A DNA stretch of 64,000 nucleotides, from contig NZ_CP012159.1 in NCBI RefSeq assembly GCF_001189295.1, positions 6,092,525 through 6,156,524 of the forward strand, written 5' to 3'. The DNA is from Chondromyces crocatus. GTDB lineage: Bacteria; Myxococcota_A; Polyangia; Polyangiales; Polyangiaceae. Positions 41,752-50,191 of the stretch are shown piece by piece. The translations under genes were made by a program, and so were the position numbers. The notes under the pieces are model-generated. The model saw only the letters and a program-made list of their open reading frames with translations. It was not told the DNA's origin and did not search any database. Each line of letters begins with the position of its first letter. The first letter of the stretch is position 1.

Positions 41752-42954
41752 TCAGGGGCAGGAGACGGTGGTGAGGTAGATGTTTCCGTCGCGCTCGGCG
41801 TAAGTGACGGCGAGCTCCTTGTGGACAGGGTGCCAGGCAAGGGCAGGGAAGCGGGCAGCCGCGTCGCCGCTGACTTCCATGTCGACGCCCGCAGGTTTCA
41901 TGTCGGGCGTGAGCAGCTCGAGGAAGACCGACGGCGGGCCTTCGCGGAACTGATAGTACGCGACGGCGACGTGAGTCCCCGTCCAGACGGGCGCTGGCCA
42001 GTTCGCGCTGCCCCCGGCGGAGGGGACGATCATCTCGCTGCCGACGGCACCGTCGGGCGCGACGCGGAGCGCGTAGATCTGCTCGGAGCCCTCGCCAGCG
42101 CGGCCGTCTTCCCAGAACACGTAGCCTGCGCCATCGCCGAGGGCGACGCGGGTGATCATGGCGGCGACGCCATCGTGATGGAGGGGCGTCATGACGCCGC
42201 TGCCGTCGGGGCGGCCGAAGCCGAGGGTCGTGGTTTCGCTCCAGGCGATCCCGATCTGCTCACCCTCGGTGGAGAGGCCAGGGAAGCGAGCGCCATTCAC
42301 TGGTACCGTGCTGCTCACGGCGCCCGCTGCGTTGGTGAGGCCGAGGCGTCCGCCGCCCTGGTCCATCCACACGACGGCGGCACCGTTGCTGGTGCCTCCA
42401 GCGACGGGCCACGACTCCTGGACGGCGCTCTGGGCGAGGTCGACCACGCCACCGGAGAGCGAGCCATCCGGCTCGAGACGCTGGGCGCGTACGACGCTAC
42501 CCGTGCCCTCGTCGTCCTGCCAGACGACGAGGAGGTCCTCTCCGACGTGGGCGATGCTGACGTGAGAGGAGACTTCGGGCCCGGTGGCGATGGGGACGCG
42601 CTTGTGGACGCTGCCGTCTGCGCCGACGAGTGCAAGGAGGATGTCGCCGTCTGCACTGCTCGTGTCGGCCCAGGCGACGGCGTAACCGTCAGCCATCGCG
42701 ACGATCGAGGGAGCGGTGCCCTTGGCGGTGCTGATGGGAGCGCCGTGCTTGGCGATGGCGCACACGTCGCTCGTTCCGCCGCCGTTCGCGCCCGTGCCCA
42801 TGGTGCCCGTGGTGCCCGTGCCGCCGCCGTTCGCGCCCGTGCCACCCGAAGTGCCGCCCGCACCGCCGGTTCCGTCTCCGTCTCCGCTGCTGCTGCACCC
42901 GCACGCGAGCGCGACGAGTCCCGTCGAAAGCGAGAAGATGAGCCGCTGATACAT
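41752..42954 (-). CDS. Gly/Thr-linker lipoprotein, probable beta-propeller
   Basis: A 400-residue protein; ATG at 42954 has GGGGGA upstream. Lipobox ALACGCSSS is followed by a Gly/Thr-rich linker (about 25-60). The rest consists of repeated units resembling propeller blades (for example GYAVAWADTSSADGDILLAL, EDLLVVWQDDEGTGSVVRAQ, GYVFWEDGRAGEGSEQIYAL). Probably outer-membrane anchored and surface exposed. Function unknown. Confidence 0.75.
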   Translation of the reverse strand: MYQRLIFSLSTGLVALACGCSSSGDGDGTGGAGGTSGGTGANGGGTGTTGTMGTGANGGGTSDVCAIAKHGAPISTAKGTAPSIVAMADGYAVAWADTSSADGDILLALVGADGSVHKRVPIATGPEVSSHVSIAHVGEDLLVVWQDDEGTGSVVRAQRLEPDGSLSGGVVDLAQSAVQESWPVAGGTSNGAAVVWMDQGGGRLGLTNAAGAVSSTVPVNGARFPGLSTEGEQIGIAWSETTTLGFGRPDGSGVMTPLHHDGVAAMITRVALGDGAGYVFWEDGRAGEGSEQIYALRVAPDGAVGSEMIVPSAGGSANWPAPVWTGTHVAVAYYQFREGPPSVFLELLTPDMKPAGVDMEVSGDAAARFPALAWHPVHKELAVTYAERDGNIYLTTVSCP

Positions 42955-43306
42955 CTGATTAGATCCCCCGAGTTGATGAAGAACCGGCTTGGACCACGGC
43001 GATCGCTGGTGAGTCTCGTCGTGCCCATCACGAAATGGGCCACGCACGTGTGACCGCCCCATGCCGATGGTTCGCTCCACACGTTCCGATGCACGCCCCG
43101 GTCGCAGGTCGCGCGTTGTGTGCGGCTCAGGGAGAGGCCTGATGCGGCTTTACAGGTGTGCAGGTGCTCTGGCCGAGGCGAAACGGCGGGGGGTTGCGGT
43201 CGAGGTGGTGCGTTCGCCGGGCGTGGCATCGCGTTCGATGCCCACGAGGGAGGCGCCATTTGTACCGGGTCGACGGACGCGCGGTTCGAGCGAGGACTTC
43301 CTCGAA
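42955..43306. other. Intergenic region, nothing recognised
   Basis: About 350 bp upstream of the lipoprotein and downstream of the MocR gene. It must contain the lipoprotein promoter, but no clear elements were seen. Open frames crossing it are shadows of the MocR gene. Confidence 0.4.
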
Positions 43307-44743
43307 CTAGCGGGTCCGTGGCGGCAGAGAGAGCGCGAGCAGCCGGAGCGCGGTCGCCTGCTCCTGCTCGTCGAGGGCAGCAAAGCCTGCGCGGAAGGCC
43401 TGGAGGTGGGGGCCGAGGGTGTGATGGCGGCCTGGCGTGAAGAGGAGCCCGCGATCCGAGGCGGCCTGGCGCCACGCTTCCAGATCGATTCCCTCGGCAA
43501 TGCGGAGCCACAGCGCGAGGCCACCTGGCGGAGAGTGGACGGTGATCACGTCAGCGAGGCGTGGGTCGGCGTGAAAGCGAGCGATCATGGCGTCGCGACG
43601 CTGGCGGTAGATGGCGCGCGCTTTCCGGGCGTGGCGCTGGAGCTCGCCGTCCTGGAGCAGTTCGGCCACGGCGCGCTCCAGGACGATGTCGCCTTGACGA
43701 TCGATGACGGCGCGTCGTCGGGCGGCGTTCTCGATCTGCCGTGAGGGCGCGACCAGGTAACCGACGCGGAGCGCAGGCGCGAGGAGCTTGGAAAGGGAGC
43801 CGACGTACACGACGCGCGCGAGGCCATCGGTGCTCGCGAGCGGGAGCAGCGGGCGCGCTTCGAAGTGGTACTCGTGGTCGTAATCGTCCTCGATCACGGT
43901 GAAGCGGTGGGTGGCTGCGCGCTCCAGCAGGGCGAGCCGTCGCGCTGCGGAGAGCGAGACGGTGGTGGGGTACTGGTGGTGCGGCGTGACGTAGACGGCG
44001 CGGATCTGGCGACGCGCGAGCACTGCATCCAGTGCAGGGATGACGAGGCCTTCTTCATCGACGGGGACGGGGACGATGTCGGCGTCAGCGAAGCGAAAGG
44101 CGTCCCATGCCGGGGTGTACCCTGGGCTCTCGACGGCGACGGCATCGCCCGAGCGCAGGAGCGTGAGCGCCGCCATCGTGAGCGCCATCTGGCTCCCGCG
44201 GGTGATCAAGACCTGCTCGGGCGTCACCGAGAGACCGCGGGCCTGGTTGAGGAAGGAGGCGAGGACCTCCCGGAGAGAGCCATCGCCCCGAGGATCGCCG
44301 TACCCCTGGCCGCTCCGGCCGAGCGCGAGGAGAGCGCGGCGCATGGCGCGTGCGAGCGGTGCGAGGGGAGCCAGGCGGGCGTCTGGAAACCCATCGCCGA
44401 GGTGGATCCGGGGTGGCTCGGGCCGTGCCGTGCTCGTCGAGAGGGACTTGCTCCGAGGACGAGCATCCGCGACGGCGTGCTCGGGGAGGGCCGTCGAGAC
44501 GAAGGTGCCGCGCGCAGGATCGGTGACCAGCCAGCCCTGCGCGACCAGCTCGTCGATGGCGGTGACGATCACCTTGCGGGTGACGCCGAGGGAGGTGGCG
44601 ATGGTGCGCGACCCCGGCAACGGATCGCCAGCGACGAGCCGGCCACGTCGGATGTCGCGGACGATGCCCTGCACGAGCTGCTGGTACAGGGGTACGCGAG
44701 AGTCGCTGTCGAGCACGAGGTCGACGCGCCAGGGACGCCGCAT
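43307..44743 (-). CDS. MocR/PdxR-type GntR-aminotransferase transcriptional regulator
   Basis: About 478 residues; ATG at 44743 has AAGGGG 8 bases upstream, with an alternative ATG at 44761. N-terminal winged helix (GntR): PLYQQLVQGIVRDIRRGRL, then GSRTIATSLGVTRKVIVTAI. C-terminal aminotransferase-like domain: HHQYPTTVSLSAARR, VIEDDYDHEY and the PLP-lysine motif VYVGSLSKLLAP. MocR proteins sense PLP-linked ligands and regulate divergent genes. Here the cupin/DapA-family operon starts 128 bp away in the opposite direction, so it is the likely target. Confidence 0.9.
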   Translation of the reverse strand: MRRPWRVDLVLDSDSRVPLYQQLVQGIVRDIRRGRLVAGDPLPGSRTIATSLGVTRKVIVTAIDELVAQGWLVTDPARGTFVSTALPEHAVADARPRSKSLSTSTARPEPPRIHLGDGFPDARLAPLAPLARAMRRALLALGRSGQGYGDPRGDGSLREVLASFLNQARGLSVTPEQVLITRGSQMALTMAALTLLRSGDAVAVESPGYTPAWDAFRFADADIVPVPVDEEGLVIPALDAVLARRQIRAVYVTPHHQYPTTVSLSAARRLALLERAATHRFTVIEDDYDHEYHFEARPLLPLASTDGLARVVYVGSLSKLLAPALRVGYLVAPSRQIENAARRRAVIDRQGDIVLERAVAELLQDGELQRHARKARAIYRQRRDAMIARFHADPRLADVITVHSPPGGLALWLRIAEGIDLEAWRQAASDRGLLFTPGRHHTLGPHLQAFRAGFAALDEQEQATALRLLALSLPPRTR

Positions 44744-44768
44744 GGCTGGACCCCTTACCATCTACGAA

Positions 44769-44857
44769 CTGGAGCCTCCAGGGGGACCACTTCGCAATTA
44801 CGAAAGGAGCATGGATCGTCGGTCCCACGACCGATGGAGTCGTCGGCCCACGACGAC
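44769..44857. promoter_or_regulatory. Cluster of inverted repeats in the MocR/cupin divergent promoter
   Basis: Four dyads lie within 90 bp: CTGGAG-C-CTCCAG (44769-44781), TTCG-N6-CGAA (44791-44804), TCGGTC-CCAC-GACCGA (44819-44834) and GTCGTCG-GCCCA-CGACGAC (44839-44857). The last two are adjacent and share GTCGG/CCACGAC-like halves. They are good candidates for operators of the MocR protein, placed between its start and the cupin start at 44871. Confidence 0.55.
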
Positions 44858-44870
44858 GGGAAGGACAGCG

Positions 44871-45494
44871 ATGAGTTCCTCAGGCGATCGCAAGTACAGC
44901 TCGGCCGACTTCCACAGGACACCGCCGCGGCCTCAGGTGGTGATGCCGGAGCGGCTCGCTCATCCCCAGGTCGAGCAGGAGGGCCCCAAGGACGAGTACT
45001 CGCGGGCACGGAAGCACCCCGTGTTCTTCGTGGATCTTCCGAGCCACGCCATCAGCATGACCATCGGCTGGCTCGATCCGGGGCAGTCGTCGAACCGGCA
45101 CAGGCACACGTACGAGACGCTCGTCTACATCCTGGAGGGCGAGGGGTACTCGTACATCGGCGGGAGGCGCGTCTCCTGGAAGCAGGGCGATGCGGTCTAC
45201 GTGCCGGTGTGGGCGTGGCACAACCACGTGAACACGGGGACGACGGTGGCGCGCTACCTGGCCTGCGAGAACGCGCCGATGCTCCAGAACCTGGGTGGGA
45301 TCGCGCTCCGTGAAGAGGTGCCGGATCGAGGGGACCAGCTCGGAGATGCTCCCCACGAGCCGGCTGAAGAGGGCGCAGTGCAGGCCTCGGGCGCAGTGCA
45401 GGCCTCGGGCGCGTCGCCGGTCTCGCCGGACAGGCATGGGTCGAGCGAGGGCGCGTCGTCCTCGGTGCGCTTCGCAGGCGGAGGTGCGCAATGA
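44871..45494 (+). CDS. Cupin-domain protein
   Basis: A 207-residue protein from the ATG at 44871, with GGGAAGGA upstream. A single cupin barrel: motif 1 SNRHRHTYETLVYILEGEGY (His-x-His, then Glu) and motif 2 AVYVPVWAWHNHVN, so the metal ligands His, His, Glu and His are present. Relatives include gentisate-dioxygenase-like and sugar/amino-acid cupins; the substrate is unknown. The C-terminal ~40 residues are a disordered tail with a short duplicated VQASGA. ATGA overlap with the DapA-family gene shows operon coupling. Confidence 0.8.
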   Translation: MSSSGDRKYSSADFHRTPPRPQVVMPERLAHPQVEQEGPKDEYSRARKHPVFFVDLPSHAISMTIGWLDPGQSSNRHRHTYETLVYILEGEGYSYIGGRRVSWKQGDAVYVPVWAWHNHVNTGTTVARYLACENAPMLQNLGGIALREEVPDRGDQLGDAPHEPAEEGAVQASGAVQASGASPVSPDRHGSSEGASSSVRFAGGGAQ

Positions 45495-46393
45495 GCGTCC
45501 CGAAGAATGCGCCTCTCCGAGGCATCGTCGCGTATCCGATCACCCCCTTCCAGGAAGACGGCCGTGTGGACCTCACGCTGCTGCGTCAGCTGGTGGAGCG
45601 AATGGTGAAGGCTGGCGTCCACGGGATCGCGCCACTCGGGAGCACGGGGGTGCTGCCGTACCTCAGCGACGAGGAGCGCGAGGCCGTGACCGAGGCGACG
45701 GTGCAGCAGGTGGCCGGGCGGTTGCCGACGCTGGTCGGGGTCTCCAGCTTGACCACGGAGCGGACGATCCATCACGCGCGCTTCGCGGAGCGGGCCGGTT
45801 CGACGGCGATCATGGTCTTGCCCATGAGCTACTGGAAGCTGACCGAAGAGGAGATCGTGCGGCACATCGATCGTGTCGCGGCGGCGGTCTCCCTTCCGAT
45901 CGCCATCTACAACAACCCGGCCACGGGGGGGCTCGATCTGAGCCCCGAGGTGATCGCGCGGCTGCTGGAGATTCCGAACGTGTCGATGGTGAAAGAGAGT
46001 ACGGGCGACGTGAACCGCATGCACCGCCTCGTGCAGCTTTGCGGAGAGGAGGTGGCGTTCTACAACGGGAGCAATCCGCTCGCGCTCGCCGCGTTCGTGG
46101 CAGGAGCCCGCGGCTGGTGCACGGCGGCCCCGCAGCTCGCCCCGGAGCTGAACATCGGGCTCTACGAGGCCGTGATGCGACAGGATCTCGTCGGCGCGCG
46201 GGCGCTCTTTCACCGGCAGCTTCCGCTCTTGCGCTTCATGACGGCGCACGGGCTGCCCCGGGTCATCGCCGCGGGGCTCACCTTGCTCGGGATACCTGTG
46301 GGGCCACTGCGGGCGCCGCTCCTGCCGCTCGGCGATGCGCAGGTCGAGGAGCTCCGCCGCCTTCTCGATGGACTCGGGGGGCTGAAGGGGTGA
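45491..46393 (+). CDS. Dihydrodipicolinate synthase/N-acetylneuraminate lyase family aldolase
   Basis: A 300-residue TIM-barrel protein. The Schiff-base lysine is Lys168 in VSMVKEST and the catalytic Tyr140 is in AIYNNPATGG, both family-invariant. The substrate loop reads PLGSTGVLPYL instead of the usual GTTGE, so the Glu typical of DapA is a Val. That argues against true dihydrodipicolinate synthase and for a different 2-oxo-acid lyase or dehydratase. It is coupled to a cupin gene and probably regulated by the divergent MocR. Confidence 0.85.
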   Translation: MSVPKNAPLRGIVAYPITPFQEDGRVDLTLLRQLVERMVKAGVHGIAPLGSTGVLPYLSDEEREAVTEATVQQVAGRLPTLVGVSSLTTERTIHHARFAERAGSTAIMVLPMSYWKLTEEEIVRHIDRVAAAVSLPIAIYNNPATGGLDLSPEVIARLLEIPNVSMVKESTGDVNRMHRLVQLCGEEVAFYNGSNPLALAAFVAGARGWCTAAPQLAPELNIGLYEAVMRQDLVGARALFHRQLPLLRFMTAHGLPRVIAAGLTLLGIPVGPLRAPLLPLGDAQVEELRRLLDGLGGLKG

Positions 46394-46432
46394 GCGGGTC
46401 GAGCAGCCGAGCGATGTCGCGCTGACGAGGGA

Positions 46433-46453
46433 CCCTCGGAGCTGCTCCGAGGG
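46433..46453. terminator. Bidirectional hairpin between convergent genes
   Basis: A perfect 9-bp stem (arms CCCTCGGAG and CTCCGAGGG) with a 3-base loop lies between the stop of the DapA-family gene and the stop of the WGR gene. No T-tract follows, so termination may be Rho-assisted. Confidence 0.55.
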
Positions 46454-46465
46454 GCTCGTGCGGGG

Positions 46466-47338
46466 TCACCCCGCGCGCATCGCCTCGATGCGGCCGGTGA
46501 GGTGGGGATCCCCGGAGGGATCGATGCTGCCGAGGTATTTCTTGAGGGAGCTGCCCGAGCGCGCGAGGTAAGCCTCGAGGTGAGGCGAGATCTTGCGCCA
46601 GCGCAAGCTCCAGCCGGTGGCGGGGGCAGCCGGCCTGGACAGCAAGAGCGCGATGATGCGGAGCGAGAGCTCCGGGTCGTTGAGGGCGCCGAGCTGCTCG
46701 CTCGCGAGCTTCAAGGCTGGGGCGGTCGGGTGACCGGGAGGCGGAAGCTTCCAGAGGCCGTCCATGACCTTGGCGAAGGCGGAAGCGTCGACCTGGAGCA
46801 GGAGCTGGAGAGCACCCACGAGGGGCACGCGATCGCCGGCGCGCGGAGCGATGACCCGCTCGAGGACGCCATCGAGCGCGCGCTCCAGCGCGGGGTGAGC
46901 CGAGGGGACGACGCCCGCGATCCGCTCCAGCGCCCGACGTGCGTGCTGCAAGCGGCGGTTCAGGGCCCAGCTCCGGCGTCCGCGTGCGGCGGCGAGACCG
47001 TTCAGGGACTCGATGGCCGCCTGGATCCGCTCCGGGGTCGCTTCGCGCTGCACCAGCCGAGGCGGAAGTTCGAGCGGCGCAGCGGCAGCCGCGGCCCCCT
47101 TGGCTCCCGCAGGAGCTGCCGCGGCGGCCGTGGCGCTGACCTCCTGGTAGCCCTCGCGAAGCTTCTCGGCGATCTTCTTTTCCATCTCACGGCGCGCAGC
47201 ATCCGGTGAGGGAAAATCTTTTTCCTTGCGCTGCCCGGAGGTGCCCAGCCGCCCGTAGACGACGACGAAGGCGTTGCCTTGCACGTCGGTCATCCAGAAC
47301 TTGGCACTCGACCCTTGCACGAATTCGAACCGGCGCAT
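46466..47338 (-). CDS. WGR-domain protein
   Basis: A 290-residue protein from the ATG at 47338. Residues 1-75 are a WGR domain (RRFEFVQGSSAKFWMTDV, VVVYGRLGTSGQRKEKDF) in which WGR is YGR; such domains bind nucleic-acid ends in PARPs and occur in bacterial MolR-like proteins. An Ala-rich linker follows, then a helical region (about 110-290) without recognised family. Cytosolic. Function unknown. Confidence 0.8.
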   Translation of the reverse strand: MRRFEFVQGSSAKFWMTDVQGNAFVVVYGRLGTSGQRKEKDFPSPDAARREMEKKIAEKLREGYQEVSATAAAAAPAGAKGAAAAAAPLELPPRLVQREATPERIQAAIESLNGLAAARGRRSWALNRRLQHARRALERIAGVVPSAHPALERALDGVLERVIAPRAGDRVPLVGALQLLLQVDASAFAKVMDGLWKLPPPGHPTAPALKLASEQLGALNDPELSLRIIALLLSRPAAPATGWSLRWRKISPHLEAYLARSGSSLKKYLGSIDPSGDPHLTGRIEAMRAG

Positions 47339-47386
47339 GGCGGGGGACGATACACCAGATGCCACGCTGCTAGCCTCTCCCGGACC

Positions 47387-48409
47387 ATGCGTCGCGTCGT
47401 TTCCACCCTCCCCAGGCCCAGCATCGAACCCGTCGTCTGGCACGCGCCGCCAGCGCCGGCCCGCGCAACGCAGCGCGCGAGCCAGGAGCCGCTGCCTCCG
47501 CTCACCTTGCTGCCGCTGCCAGGCAGTGGACCCGAGGACGTGGTGGTGGATGCCGAGGGCTGGATCTACACCGGACTCGGCGACGGCCGCATCCTGCGGG
47601 TGAGCCCTGATGGATCTCACATCATCACGGTGGCGAACACCGGCGGTCGGCCCCTCGGGCTGGAGATCCTGCCCGATGGCGCGGTGCTCATCTGCGATCC
47701 CCACCGGGGGTTGCTCCGCCTCGATCCAGCGACACGTGCGCTCCAGGTGCTCGTGGATCGGGTGGACGGTAGACCGTTGCGGTTCTGTAGCAACGTCACC
47801 GCCGCGCGCGACGGGACGCTGTACTTCACGGAGTCGACGCAGCGCTTCGGCTTCGAGCACTGGAAGGCAGACATCCTGGAACACACGGGCTCGGGGCGTC
47901 TGTTTCGCCTGGACCCCCAGGGGAAGGTGGAGGTGCTGCTCCAGGGGCTCCACTTCGCGAACGGGGTGGTCCTCACGCACGACGAGACCGCCGTTCTCGT
48001 GGCGGAGACGGGGCGCTACCAGCTGACGCGGCTGTGGCTGCGCGGCCCACGGGAGGGGCGGCGCGAGGTGCTCGTCGAGAACCTGCCCGGCTTCCCGGAC
48101 AACATGTCCCGCGGTCTCGATGGGCGGATCTGGATCGCCATGGCGAACGGGCGTGATCCCATGCTGGATCGGTTGCTCGGCCTGCCACCCATCGTGCGGA
48201 AGGTCGTCTGGGCGCTGCCCGAGAAGTTGCAGCCTGACGTCACCCGGACGACGTGGGTCCTGGCGATCGATGAGGAGGGGACGATCGTGCAGGATCTACA
48301 GGGTCCTGGTGAGCAGTTCCACATGGTCACCGGGGTGGCCGAGGCGCCTGGGATGCTGGTGCTTGGGAGCCTCGCCGAGAGCGCCCTCGCCGTCCTTCGA
48401 CGCGGGTGA
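47387..48409 (+). CDS. SMP-30/strictosidine-synthase-like beta-propeller protein
   Basis: A 340-residue protein from the ATG at 47387, divergent from the WGR gene 48 bp away. Propeller motifs: GPEDVVVDAEGWIYTGLGDG, GGRPLGLEILPDGAVLICDP, FCSNVTAARDGTLYFTEST (the family's strongest match), FANGVVLTHDETAVLVAETG and LPGFPDNMSRGLDGRIWIAM. This is the strictosidine-synthase-like/adipocyte-membrane-associated-protein subfamily, with probable lactonase or esterase activity on small molecules. No signal peptide is evident. Confidence 0.83.
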   Translation: MRRVVSTLPRPSIEPVVWHAPPAPARATQRASQEPLPPLTLLPLPGSGPEDVVVDAEGWIYTGLGDGRILRVSPDGSHIITVANTGGRPLGLEILPDGAVLICDPHRGLLRLDPATRALQVLVDRVDGRPLRFCSNVTAARDGTLYFTESTQRFGFEHWKADILEHTGSGRLFRLDPQGKVEVLLQGLHFANGVVLTHDETAVLVAETGRYQLTRLWLRGPREGRREVLVENLPGFPDNMSRGLDGRIWIAMANGRDPMLDRLLGLPPIVRKVVWALPEKLQPDVTRTTWVLAIDEEGTIVQDLQGPGEQFHMVTGVAEAPGMLVLGSLAESALAVLRRG

Positions 48410-48501
48410 GCCACGAGGAGGTCAGGCATTCATCGAGAAGGAACGGACGGTTCCTGCAGGAGTTGTGAGGCGGAGGCGGCGACCCGGGTTACCTTTCGAG
48501 G

Positions 48502-49311
48502 ATGAACCAGCCTCCGGGACCCGCCGCCCCGCTCTGGGGCGCTTACAGAACGGCCCACGATCGGGTCCCTCGACCTCCGCGCATCCCGACGCCACTCGCG
48601 CATGCGGTCCTCTTGTCTGCTCATGGGGCCCGCGGTGCATCCCTGTGGGTCGGCGGGGCGTTCCTGGTGATCGGGACGGTGATGTCCACCGTCTTCTGCT
48701 GGCGTCTGCCGATGGATGTGGCCCTCGACGTGAGCGGGGTGCGTGTGCAGGGGACGGTGGTGCGGACCGAGGTGAATCACTCGGTGTCGATCAACCACCG
48801 GAACCCGACCGAGATCACGTTCAGCTACCGCGTGGGGCGCTCGACGTACGAGGCCACCAGCTCGACCCTGGAATCGCAGATGATCCTCGCTGCGCGGGAG
48901 GGGGCGGTGGTTCCCGTGCAGGTCTTTCCGCTGGTGCCCGCGTGGGCCCGCGTCCAGGGGACGACCGCGTCGTCGTTCGGGTACTTCGGTGCACTCACTT
49001 TGATCTTCCCGTCGCTGGGGACGGTGCTCATGATCGCAGCGCTTCGCGGACTCCGCCGGAATCAGCGCGCGTTCACGCACGGCATCCCCACGACCGGGCT
49101 GATCGTCAAGCGTGGGCCGAACACGAGCATCCGGATCAACGGCAGCCACCCCTACCAGATCGTCTGGGAGTTCCAGGTCGATCAGCATCGCTACCGAGGG
49201 AGCGTGAGCCACATGAATGCTCAGCTGCTCGGTCGCGTTCTGCCAGGGCCGGAGGTGACGGTCCTCTACGATCAGCACGAGCCGAGCATCAACACCGTCT
49301 GGTTCGAGTGA
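48502..49311 (+). CDS. DUF3592-type membrane protein, first of tandem pair
   Basis: A 269-residue protein from the ATG at 48502 in context CGAGGATGAA. Two membrane helices (LWVGGAFLVIGTVMSTVFCW and FGYFGALTLIFPSLGTVLMI) flank an extracytoplasmic beta domain with GTVVRTEVNHSVSINHRNPT and ITFSYRVG. After the second helix a repeat of that motif occurs (TTGLIVKRGPNTSIRINGSH, YQIVWEFQV). The C-terminal VTVLYDQHEPSINTVWFE matches the following gene, showing tandem paralogy. Function unknown. Confidence 0.7.
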   Translation: MNQPPGPAAPLWGAYRTAHDRVPRPPRIPTPLAHAVLLSAHGARGASLWVGGAFLVIGTVMSTVFCWRLPMDVALDVSGVRVQGTVVRTEVNHSVSINHRNPTEITFSYRVGRSTYEATSSTLESQMILAAREGAVVPVQVFPLVPAWARVQGTTASSFGYFGALTLIFPSLGTVLMIAALRGLRRNQRAFTHGIPTTGLIVKRGPNTSIRINGSHPYQIVWEFQVDQHRYRGSVSHMNAQLLGRVLPGPEVTVLYDQHEPSINTVWFE

Positions 49312-49399
49312 GCGCGTGCCCGGGGCCGCGCGACGGTGAGGTCGAGTCCACAGAGCGTGGGATCGTCCGGGAGACCGCTTGCGTGGTAGCCTCACGAGG

Positions 49400-49972
49400 A
49401 TGAGTGCCCTCTCCGACCTCTCTCCTTCCACAGGCTCGAGCGGCCCGTACAGAGAGGCGCATCTGCGTGTTCCTCGCGCACCGAGGGCACCATCGGCGCT
49501 GGCCCGAGAGCTCATCTTTGCGTGTCACGGGAGCCGCAAGACGCAGCTGTTCGCCGGCGCGGTTCTGCTGGTGCTCGGGCTCGTCGTCAGCCTGCTCTCG
49601 GGGCTCGAACCTGCCTCGGGGGGTGACTTTCTGAACGATCATCCGCTGCTCTTTTACGGGGTCGGCTGGAGCGTCGGAGGGGTGTCGCTTCTCGTGCTCG
49701 GGTTTCGCGCTCGAAGTGCTCAGGAGCGCGCATTCCGACACGGGCTGCCGGCACCGGGGCGGCTGCTACGCCGTGACTTCGACAAGGCGACCTCGATCGG
49801 GAACAAGCATCCCTTCGAGGTGGTGTGGGAGTTCGATGCACACGGGACGACCCACATCGGCCGTCTGTCCCACCTCGACCGCTCCCTGGTCGAGCGGGCC
49901 CTCGAGGGGAAGGAACTCACGGTGCTCTACGATCCGGCCGATCCTTCCGCGAATACGCTCTGGATAGACTGA
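49400..49972 (+). CDS. DUF3592-type membrane protein, second of tandem pair
   Basis: A 190-residue protein whose ATG at 49400 lies in the same CGAGGATGA context as the upstream paralogue. Two membrane helices (about 47-65 and 80-98) are followed by a domain ending LTVLYDPADPSANTLWID, parallel to the end of the preceding protein. It lacks the extracytoplasmic domain between helices seen in the first copy. Confidence 0.7.
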   Translation: MSALSDLSPSTGSSGPYREAHLRVPRAPRAPSALARELIFACHGSRKTQLFAGAVLLVLGLVVSLLSGLEPASGGDFLNDHPLLFYGVGWSVGGVSLLVLGFRARSAQERAFRHGLPAPGRLLRRDFDKATSIGNKHPFEVVWEFDAHGTTHIGRLSHLDRSLVERALEGKELTVLYDPADPSANTLWID

Positions 49973-50191
49973 GGCGTCGATGCATGCGCGCGGGGGTTGC
50001 GGGAAGGACGATGGATTCCACGACGACCGCATCCAGAAGGCCGGAATCGTTGCCATTCTTTTTCTCGCAGTCTCCGAACGCGACTAGGCTTCGCCTGGCG
50101 CTCGGAGCGCGGTCGGTGCGGATCTCCTGTGGAGCCCCACGGTCGCGCGCATGCGCGGTGACCCTCGGCGCTTATTTTCTGGAGAAGACGC

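Noticed and set aside
45491-46393. Calling the aldolase dapA
   Set aside because: The substrate-loop Glu is replaced (GSTGV) and the gene sits in a regulated cupin operon, so lysine-pathway identity is not supported.
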